From Phallusia fumigata (taxonomy: Eukaryota > Chordata > Ascidiacea > Phlebobranchia > Ascidiidae): a DNA stretch of 64,000 bases. The stretch lies in the NCBI GenBank assembly GCA_008931825.1, contig QXVZ01000597.1, forward strand, positions 62,001 to 126,000. Reading direction: 5' to 3'. The notes below the pieces were generated by a model that was given only the letters and a program-made list of their open reading frames with translations, was not told the origin of the DNA and did no database searches. Shown here piece after piece: positions 39,901 through 49,300 of this stretch (the first letter of the stretch is position 1; each line of letters begins with the position of its first letter). The position numbers were made by a program, and so were the translations under genes.

Positions 39901-40039
39901 TTCCACTTTTAATTTTCAAGTCAAAAAAAGCGGCCGCGTGATTTATCGAAATCATATCTCACCCCACGACTTGCGACGTTACAATTTCTATGTAAAATGC
40001 AGTGAAAAACCAGAAACAAAGAAAAAGGTTTTGCTTCAT
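36979..40039 (-). CDS. FRL-B: secreted collagen-like protein with Cys-rich module and CNTNAP-type fibrinogen-related domain
   Basis: Eight exons: 39963-40039 leader (MKQNLFLCFWFFTAFYIEI); about 39311-39485 (CASYTINHIYGADGPTTNN, then GETGRPGKAGPAGPAGPQG); about 38615-38712 (GEQGNPGQPGQDCDV, then a heptad-like LQKLRHQVEALNRF); about 38387-38546 Cys-rich module (GCACYFNRTRTDCACCDQGG, HKCVACGVGSLC); about 38200-38320 (RTCEDISPGHSGTYLISP); about 37991-38142 (NMNQIVALIDASSEC); about 37547-37678 (WVSRDGDVMRYWGG, YFYCACGE); 36979-37178 (CNCDRNNP, LPVSRLMFGDAGDDGEAG, LGKLECMG, stop). About ten Gly-X-Y triplets followed by a short coiled coil suggest a trimer, like other small collagen-stalk lectin-type proteins. 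Length about 360 residues. An hAT MITE sits in intron 2. The ligand is unknown; the protein should be extracellular. Confidence 0.82.
38783..39283. mobile_element. hAT-type MITE, 501 bases, with terminal inverted repeats and target duplication
   Basis: Ends are CAGTGTTTCATACCGGAACG and its inverted complement (left end 38783, right end 39283). Flanking 8-base duplications are gattaagc (38775-38782) and aattaagc (39284-39291), one mismatch. Inside are many copies of accggaacgaaata in both orientations, making the element largely palindromic. The same intron of FRL-C reads straight through (gtgtgattaagctatacg, near 43541-43558), an empty site. It codes no recognisable transposase; the open frame across it is a by-product of the repeats. 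CAGTGTT-type ends with 8-base duplications are diagnostic of hAT elements. Confidence 0.9.
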
Positions 40040-41460
40040 GTCTTTTCTGCGTCTTTTTCAAAGTCAGTCCGTATACAGATTTCAGTCATACGTTGTAGAT
40101 CTGTTCTAAGTTGCTTAAAACAAAACAAAAACAATAACACATAGGAAATACATCAATGGCTTAGACACTGTCTTGCAGGCAAACTGACATGTGCTATTTA
40201 GTTGTTTTTTGAATGGGGAATAAAAATGCTGGTGTATATTCCTCAAAATTTTCTTTGGGACTGATGTTATTGAACTTGCGGAGTTTGTTTCCTTTACTTT
40301 TTAGTTTTTTTTTCAATTGTTTTGACTCTAACCATTTTATGCGTGTAACTCAATATGCAGGAAGCTTCCTCATAGTCTGATTCATGTTACAAAACTTCTG
40401 TCGATCTCGTGGTAGGTTTCGCTTATCATTATTTCACTTTAACTTGCAAGAGTACCAACACTTGTATGCTAAACACTGAACATAAACGAAAATTTTAATT
40501 CAGCTTTTTAACACGCAACATATGTTGCTATTTTATCATAGCAAAACTGGAAGTTTGCTACTTGTGTTGCAAGGACACCGACTTGTTTTTACTTTAGTGT
40601 AACTATCTCATGGAAAACGTGGTTAACATGGTCCCTATCTCTGCGTGTTTACGTAGACCATGTATGTCTGCGGAAACGTTGTGTCCAACAACATTGCTTT
40701 CACAACATGTGTTCGTGCTTTTTACCACTAAAATATTTGCTCTTTGCCTATCCAATACTCTTAAGTTACAAAATATAACACTAGGAACTGTAATCTTATC
40801 CGAACCTGGGGTTCCTCAGACGTGATCTTTACATTATACCAGTAACACTAAAACTTATCAATACAAAATAACTGAGATGACAAAAATTAAGTCGTAGCCA
40901 CGCCTTGAACTTTATTATTTTAAAGTTTTTTATTGAAACTATTGAAACTAACAGCTTGTATCTTGCGAACACGCACACAAATAAGACGTTGCTCTTCAAT
41001 CGAAGCTACCAGGACCAATGAAACAATACATTTATTAATATCAAATAAATGAGATTACCGGCCAGGCCTTACTGCAAGCAGGGGACAGACTGAATTGACA
41101 AACACTTTGTATTTTACATACCGTAACCCTGGCTGTAGAAACTGTTATTGCGAACAATTAGACGTTTTGGTTAGCGCGGTATGTTGGCGTTTATTAATGC
41201 TTTTGAGTAACTTTTCACAAAACTCGATTGTAATTGAGTTAAACTACAATGAATTTCAGGTAAACCTGTTTTGTATCAATTCTTTAAGCAATTTAATTTG
41301 TTAACAAGAAACTAACAATGTGATCTGGGTATAATAGCAAGCTACAACGCATGGGAATTTTCTGTACAGTTGTGCTCCTGCTCCAAGCAGGAGTTGATGT
41401 CACGTGATCTTCAAGCTGAAAAGCAACGACACCTTTTAAATTTACAATTTTTATTATTAA
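40040..41460. other. Spacer between FRL-B and FRL-C
   Basis: FRL-B promoter area and FRL-C 3' flank. The stretch 40050-40350 resembles 44120-44340 upstream of FRL-C (cgttgtagatc, cataggaaatacatc, caaactgacatgtgctattc), so the promoters were copied with the genes. A poly(A) signal for FRL-C is at 41455-41450. No other gene seen. Confidence 0.5.
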
Positions 41461-44112
41461 TCATCCAACCGACCTACCTGTGCCCATGCATTCCAGTTTT
41501 CCAAGTGTGTGCCATCCGGACTCATGAGCATCACCTGCATCTCCAAACATCAACCTGCTAACTGGCAGTTTGGTTTTATCGGTGATATACCCCTCATCGG
41601 ATGTTTCTGGTCCGCGGTTCTTGTCGCAGTTGCACTTTTTGCTGGCGTCAACGCAAGTCCCTACAACATAGCATTGTGTCATAACGTATTTCACCAGCAC
41701 TGTTTTGCTAAAAAATGGGACCTAGAAATTTCCTTTAAGCTTGTTTATTCGAATGCCTAAGTTTGGAAATTTTCTGAAGCATTGTTGCTGCCCGATGTTG
41801 GGAAAAGATATGTAGACTACAAAAATACAATTTGTGTGAGAAAAGAATGCAGCAATTTCGCCTTCAACTCGAGTCAAAGTAAGACGAACCAAAGATTTGG
41901 GGTTCGAATTTTATCGTTGGATAGTCTTCACTCGTTTACGTCATAATCTTTGTGGACCGACTGTTGTTAATTTGACTTGCAGCAATATTATTTGCAACAT
42001 AATTTACCTGTCTCTCCACAAGCACAATAGTAATCTTGTCTCGAAGTGGCCCCTCCCCAGTACCTCATGACGTCACCGTCACGTGACACCCACGCACCGA
42101 TTAAACTGTTTCCGTTGTTAAGCAATGCGCTTGCAATGCAACGGTACTGAAAATGAATTGTATAATGTTGTTTGCAGCTATCTCAAAAACCATCTATTAG
42201 CCAATCTGTTGCCAAACTGCCAGCTTCATTACAGTTTTAGTGCCTAGTTGTTTTCGTTTTTTTGTGGAAAGTAACATAATTTGGGACCACCTGTAGGGTT
42301 AAACTTGGTTGAAGCAATGGCGCTGTAACTCAAGAAAACGTTTATGAGCCAGCCATGACGCCGAAGGATAACCACTGTGGTCCTGTCAATATTTTACTAA
42401 CTAACATTAGTATCAACGTTTGATACACAACACACCTTGATGAACTGTTTGCACTCAGATGAGGCGTCGATCAGCGCTACAATCTGGTTCATGTTTGCGT
42501 TGTAAGTGACGTCACGCTTGTAGCATATCGCTGCTTCACATGTGACCTCCACTTCGTCAAGAGTGTCGTGGCTGACTTTGGTGATGGCTGGACACGTTGA
42601 AACGTGTGTTTACAATGAAGTCAAATCTGTTTTTGTTTACTTACGTTGATCTCCACTGAAGTCACAAAAGACGTAGAACGGCTGAACAAGGTCGGGCTTT
42701 GGTGAAATGAGATATGTTCCAGAGTGACCAGGACTGATATCTTCACACGTTTTTGGGACGATGGATTCTTCAAGAAAAGACAAAACCTAAAGACTAAAAC
42801 TATGTAATTTTTTTTCGCATGCAAAGCAATATTACCAATTTCGCAAAAGCTTGTATCTCCACAAGCGACACACTTGTGTTTTTGAGCCTCGTAACATTGA
42901 CATCCTCCCTGGTTACAGCACGCGCAGTCTGTGCGGGTTCGGTTAAAGTAGCAAGCACAACCCGAAGTTGTTCTTGTCCATTTGTTCTTGTCTGAATCAA
43001 AAGTACTTAAGTTACAGTATGGTAAGAGCCATTATTGTATGCCTTCAACTTTTACTTCACCTGAAAATCGGTTCAATGCTTCGACCTGATGGCGTAACTT
43101 TTGCAGCTCGATGACGTCACAATCTTGACCTGGTTGCCCTGGGTTACCCTGCTCACCCTATAACAGACAGTGCACACACTTACACGCCAGTTGCATCTGC
43201 AACAAGCTTCACCTAACGTTTGGCAAACTTCTAGTCAAGTTAAAATTGCATACAAATGGCCGACATCGAACACAGGTTCCATAAATAATGCAGTTTTAAC
43301 CAAAGCTACAATTACTTATGATGCAGTTCATAAACGTATGCAGGGAGCCTTAGGTATAATGTCCCAATGTGACATTCAAGGGATTTTGTGTTGTAGGCTC
43401 CCGCATCTTCATTTGGGAAGTACCTAAACGCATTGACTGTCCTAATGTTGTGTCCATGGGCAAACGTCCGATCCTTTTGCACTATGGTGATGACAACGAT
43501 AAACCTTATCGCCTAGACATCTATGTATAAAAAACCATCGTGTGATTAAGCTATACGTAACAGAACCTACCTTGACGCCAACACCTTGCGGTCCTGGTGG
43601 TCCAGCTGGTCCAGCTTTTCCTGGCCTTCCCGTTTCGCCTCTAATTGGGCCCCCAGTTGTGTTTGAAGACAAGTTATTGGTGGTTGGCCCGTCTGCTCCG
43701 TAATTGTGGTTGATCGTGTAACTTGCGCAGCCTTTCTCATTTCTGGGTGAAACGAAGAACTATTTGAAGTGAAGGTAAACAGTTTTGGCAGGTTCGAGAT
43801 GTTTATGATGTAGTTCGCACTTTTTACACCTCTATTGTTACGATTCGTTTACCAATCTTTAATAAACTGTTACATCTAAACATTTAGATTGTACAGTGAT
43901 GTAATTCGAAGCAAAATTAACCAATCAATATTGTCTACAATGTTTGCTATCTCTGTTCGCTGGAATGTTTATACTTTTCCATTTTTAATTTCCAAAGCAG
44001 AAAAGGCGATTGCACGAATTATCGAAATCATATCTCACCCCACGACTTGCGACGTTGCGATTTCTATCTGAAATGCAGTGAACAAACAGAAACAGAAAAG
44101 TAAGTTTTGCAT
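41461..44112 (-). CDS. FRL-C: secreted collagen-like protein, close tandem copy of FRL-B
   Basis: Same eight-exon plan as FRL-B: 44039-44112 leader (MQNLLFCFCLFTAFQIEI); about 43571-43746 (CASYTINHNYGADGPTTNN, GETGRPGKAGPAGPPGPQG); about 43061-43158 (GEQGNPGQPGQDCDV, helix); about 42838-42997 Cys-rich module (GCACYFNRTRTDCACCNQGG); about 42643-42765 (RTCEDISPGHSG-like, with PKTCEDI here); about 42433-42585 (NMNQIVALIDASSEC); about 42008-42148 (WVSRDGDVMRYWGG); 41461-41660 (CNCDKNRG, LPVSRLMFGDAG, LGKLECMG, stop). FRL-B and FRL-C are near identical in several exons, and introns and flanks also align over a period of about 4.1-4.5 kb. This points to a recent tandem duplication, with differences concentrated near SALLNNGNSLIG and DAHESG. 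Intact as far as read. Confidence 0.82.
43198..43525. repeat. Unidentified insertion in FRL-C intron 2
   Basis: Comparison with FRL-B shows about 330 extra bases here. FRL-B runs from 'ggtcgcatc' directly to 'catgtatacaaaa'. In FRL-C the matching points are separated, with catc on both sides as a possible 4-base duplication. No terminal repeats or coding sequence were recognised, so the family is unknown. Confidence 0.5.
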
Positions 44113-45188
44113 CGTTTCGCGTTTTTTTCGAAGTCCGTCCGTAAACAGATTTCAGTCAAACGTTGTAGATCCTTTCTTAGGTTGCTTAAAACAATAACAC
44201 ATAGGAAATACATCGAAGGATTATACATTGTTTTGCAGGCAAACTGACATGTGCTATTCAGCCATCTACTGAAATATGGAATTAAACATGCTTTTGTGAA
44301 TTCTTTGAAACCATTTTTGTGACTGATGTTATTGAACTTGCTGAGTTTATTCCTTTTGCCTTTAAGTTTCATGTGTTTTACTTTCCTCACAGCCTGGTTC
44401 GTGTTACGAAACTTCGGACTAACGTATGCTGGGTGTGGCAAGATAAGATCATTTTTTAACTTCAAACTGACTCCTTTGAAAGAAACGTCATCAACAGTTG
44501 CTAGCACTAAACACTGGTCTCAAATTTTAGCTATTTGATCACTACTTTATCATGGCATTTACAAATTATTCTGTCAATTACGCGCTTGCCCGACATCAAT
44601 TTTTAAGTTGGTTAACGTTAAGAAACATATTACACAGTTTAACGTTATGTGTTCATCGGGCAAACTGGAAATATGTTACTTGTGACTGCTGAAGGGCGTT
44701 TCCTTTTACTTCCGCGTAGCTATTTCATTGACCGGTGGAAAGCATGATCTCCCATCGTTGTGTATAGCATCATTGCTGTGCTCACACTTTTCACTGCCAG
44801 CATAATTATTTTTTAAGCTGGGCGCAATCATTCGTTCAGTATTTCTCATGAGCGGCAAAATGTAACGAGATCCCAAAATCACCCGAAGTTTCCGCAGATG
44901 CAATCTTGGCATTGAAGCCGTTGGAACTCAAATTATTTGTGTTTAAAGCAGAACAAAAAGTACAGTCGTACACACACACACGAATGGCATTGTAACAATA
45001 CATGCAATATTATGATCACATAAAATGAGATTGGCAACCATGGCTTACTACTAGCAGGACAAAGGCTAAATATACAAACCTATTGTATTTTACAAACCAC
45101 AACCCAAGCTATAAGAACTGTTGCTGTACTTGTGGTAAGGGTTCACAGCTTGCAAAGTGCCGACTGGACGTTGAACTGAAAACAATCA
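44113..45188. other. FRL-C upstream region
   Basis: About 1.1 kb. The first 250 bases align with the FRL-B upstream region. Beyond that I see no gene; short frames on both strands have no recognisable product. A short CA run lies near 44970. Confidence 0.45.
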
Positions 45189-45238
45189 TTACACGCTAGA
45201 AGTTTTACCCGCGTTGGGCCACGGGGCTGTTGCTTTGC
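45189..45238 (-). other. Candidate terminal exon of CT2
   Basis: Acceptor ttcctgcag is followed, in the phase left open by the last CT2 TSR exon, by about 16 residues ending NAGKTSSV and TAA. There is no hydrophobic tail, so if used, the CT2 product would be secreted without an anchor. It is only the first in-phase candidate I found. Confidence 0.25.
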
Positions 45239-46304
45239 CTGCAGGAAGTTGCAAGGGCTGGAGTGAGTCAATAGACCGGTGTGGCTTGTTGCACATATTA
45301 CATTAATTACAGATATAAACTGGAAGTTTTATGTTTGCTTTAGCATAAGCTTATTTTGCTGGTTGCTACTGCCACCTAACGACTTCAGTAAAAATGAAAC
45401 AACAAAACAAACGAAGGCGAAGTTTTTAATCTTACAAAATTTCGCAAAAATTGCAACAAAATAATAAAACTGAATATCAAATATTCGCTGTATGTCTGCT
45501 GAATAATGAGATCTTGTTGTTCTTTCCGGCATCATCCTCCTGTTAGTGTAGCAAAAATATGGTTTTGCAAATTTCTCAAAGGCATGTTTGTGAGTGTCGC
45601 AGACCATTAAAAAGTGTTGTAGTTCAGATTGACCATGGTTAAGGCTGTGACTTTTATTAGATAGCCTAATCCTGACACACGACCTAACTTCCAAGATGAT
45701 TGTGTAAGCTGTAGAAGTCTTTGTGGTCAAGTAGTCTTAAGTGGTTTAGCTTAAAGTCAAGTCTTGGGCGGGTCAAGTCTTATACCAAGTCTCTTAAGTG
45801 GTAATGAAACTGTGTTAGCAGGGTTTCAGATCAATTATTCCATGGTGGTTACATACTTTTATAGGTTATTTAACTCAAGTCAAAAGTAGCGGTTTTGTTA
45901 CATGACAATTGCCAACAAATGCCACCACATCTTTCAAGTAAGTGCACTTTACTTGGCTGTTCTGTCATAGAACTCTAGAGGGATTTGGTTTGAATTATTT
46001 TTTTCAAACTATTACTGGTATAGTTTTAGCTTTGATTTCTCAGGCGTGGCCGTCAGCTTATAATCGTTAGCATTGACATCGGTCCTTCTCTCGCTGTTTC
46101 AATACGCTCTTATTACAACGCGACACACCTGGTCAGATTTGAACATCAACTTTCGCTTACACTGAAATAACTTTGTTTAATTTTGCCTTTTTGATTTAGG
46201 TTGTGGCTTATACAGAAAGCTCTCAATCCTTTTAACACTTGAATGGCCAAAATTTCAACACTTTAAATGCCTGTAGGGCAAACAGTTGCTCATCTTATAC
46301 TTAC

Positions 46305-49300
46305 TTGGACATGGCCGGTATTGGCAATACTTGGACGCCCTTGCGTCACCAGCACATCCGTCATCACCAACTTTTCCATTGATGCAGATTCTTGTCCTAT
46401 ATCTTGTTCCCGGCCCACATCGTGGAAAGCAATCACCCCACTTGGTCCAACTCCCCCACTCTGTAAACATTCAAATTTTTTTGTAAACTCATTTTCCTGT
46501 TGTTGGGAGTGTTTTTCTGAGCAATTTCTGGTCCTTCATTCTTTTTTAATAAAAATTTTTTGTGCATAAAAAAAGCGTTTGGCTTCGTAGTGATCCGGCT
46601 CTGACTGTCAAAGGTTTTCTCGTACCCGATTCTACGCAATCGTCCTCATTACAAGAATCAGATTCTTGATTTTCCCCTTCACAATCTTCATCATCTCCAG
46701 TGTTACAAGTTCGAGTTCTACTTCTGGTTCCACCTCCACATGTCAAACTGCAGCTTTCCCAGGGTTGCCAAGCGTTCCATGCTAGACGATAAGTTAAGTT
46801 TTATGTCTGTTGTTCAGTTGTCGATGTACGGAACTATTGCAGTTTACTAGTTGGTTATGCTGACTAAAGCATTTTTAAAACGACCAGCTGTAAGTAACAT
46901 GACTATCTATTTTCTAACCCTGCATCTGGTTTTTACAATTCCCTAATTGCCATTGCAGTCATTTTTTACCTGGGCATTCTTGTTCGTTACATGCTTCAGT
47001 TTCCTGGTTACTTCCAGGACAATCTTCATCATTTCCAGTGCTACAAGTTCGGCTTTTACTTCTGGTTCCACCACCACATGTCAAGGTGCAGCTGCTCCAT
47101 TCTTGCCAAGTGTCCCATTCTACAAAGCGAACTTGTGTATTCACTTCTAGGAATTGGATGATAAGGTTGGGGGTTCAAATCTTACTCCGGGTTATTTTTT
47201 TGGTATCCATTTAACTTGCATGTAAACCTAACTGCTCATTGCGCATAATTTAACTGTGTATTACTACTAATTGTAAAAGTTACCTTGGCATTCTTGTTCA
47301 TTACATGATTCACTTTCCGAGTTACTCCCAGGGCAATCTTCATCAGTTCCGGTGTTGCAAGTTCGACTTCTACTTCTAGTTCCACCGCCACATTTTAAGC
47401 TGCATTTGCTCCATTCTTGCCAAGTGTTCCATTCTAGTTTACGTGTAAAAACCTTTTTGAATTTTGTAGATACCAAATTCAACGTTAAAGAGACAACCAC
47501 TGGACAATGTAAGTTGTTTGCCAGCATTGAACTAATTATAAACAATGAAGAGTCAAATTTCAAAAACCAAAGTAACAAGAGGCTGAAGCAGGCCATGGCA
47601 AACGTTTTCTTGTCAATGATTGTTTTTAAAACAACATTAAATCTTGGTACTTTCTGCAAAGGAATACAGTTTGGATATACTTGTAAATTACCTGGACAGT
47701 TTTGTTCATTGCATGATTCTAATTCATTATTGCTCCCAGGGCAATCTTCATCGTTTCCAGTGTTGCAAGTACGACTTCTACTTCTTGTACCACCATCGCA
47801 TGTTAAGCTACAGGTATTCCATTCTTGCCAAGTGTTCCATGCTAAATTGTTCATAAAATGCGTTTTGTAGTTTACTTGATGATCACAAGTCTGTTTAAGT
47901 GCTCACAAGTCTCATTTTGTTTGAAATTTGGATTAGTGGTAAACGCGATTTTGTTACATGAAAAAAAAACAAGTACAATATATTGAAAATAAACCTGTTG
48001 TGGTTGTGAAAGCGAAACAAACGCAAGAACGTCAGATTTAGAACCATAGGCAAAAATATATTGTTTAAAAACATGAAATCATCCCTTCGGTTTGCAGCTT
48101 TAGGTGCAAGACAATTTCTTGAAAGTTACCTGGGCAGTTTTGTTCATTACATGCTTTAGTTTCTACGTTACTCCCAGGGCAATCTTCGTCATTTCCAGTG
48201 CTACAAGTTCTACTTCTACTTCTGGTACCACCACCACACGTTAAAGTGCAGCTGCTCCATTCTTGCCAATTGTTCCACTCTAAGTTATACGTATAAAATC
48301 TATTGTAGTTTCTATTGTGATCAAGTTTGTTAAGTTTGCATTTTGTTTGAAATTTCGATAAACCGTTTAAAACAAAGCACTGCAATATATTAAAACGTCT
48401 TAGCACTTTGACTGATGACGTTATTAAATTTAAAAAAGAAAAGTGTTTCCAGTTTTGGAAACAAGACCTTGACTTGGTCTACCTTGGCATTCATGTCCGT
48501 TACATGCTTCACTTTCCGAGTTACTCCCAGGGCAATCTTCGTCAGTTCCAGTGTTGCAAGTTCGACTTCTACTTCTAGTTCCACCGCCACATTTTAAGCT
48601 GCATTTGCTCCATTCTTGCCAAGTGTTCCATGCTAAGTTACACGCAAAAATTAACGTCACACTGCCAGGAATTCCATTTTCTTAATCTTTTTGCATGGGT
48701 TCCAGCTATTTCAGGTCTTTTAGCTCAGTCAAGTTGTTACTAAAACCAGGGTGCATTCAAAGGTCAATGGTTCAAATCCCGGCCTGGGGTTTTGCGGGTT
48801 TTTTATCCGTGTACATTAGTGACAATGTCAACAGGCCGAACCAATTAAAGATACCAACATAAAAGCAAACAATGATATGCTGGCGAAACTGCAATGAAGT
48901 AGCAAGTAAGACAGTAACAATGTGCGTTATCCGGCAAAACTTCCTGATAAAAAAACCTGATAAACAAAAATGCCAAAACCAAACCTAAAGCAGAGATACT
49001 TGACAGACTTATCAGGAACTCTAAAAATGTTTATTTGTTGTGATATTAAGTTCTTGGTGATTAAGATTTAAAATGCGTAAATGCAGCTTCTACATTATAT
49101 GTTACCTGGACAACTTTCCTCGTTGCAATCTTTGGTTTCCGTGTTCTTCCCCGGACAATCTTCATCATTTCCACTGTTACAAGTTCTGTATCTAGTTTTC
49201 TTTCCACCTCCGCAAGTTTCACTGCAACCACTCCAAGCTTGCCACGTGTTCCATTCCGCCACTATAGGGAATAAAGCAAGAAATGTGCTTGCCATACCAG

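Noticed and set aside
46305-49260. Regularly spaced similar sequences that could suggest a CRISPR-like array
   Set aside because: The units are about 155-base coding exons with splice sites in a eukaryotic gene, with variable introns between them.
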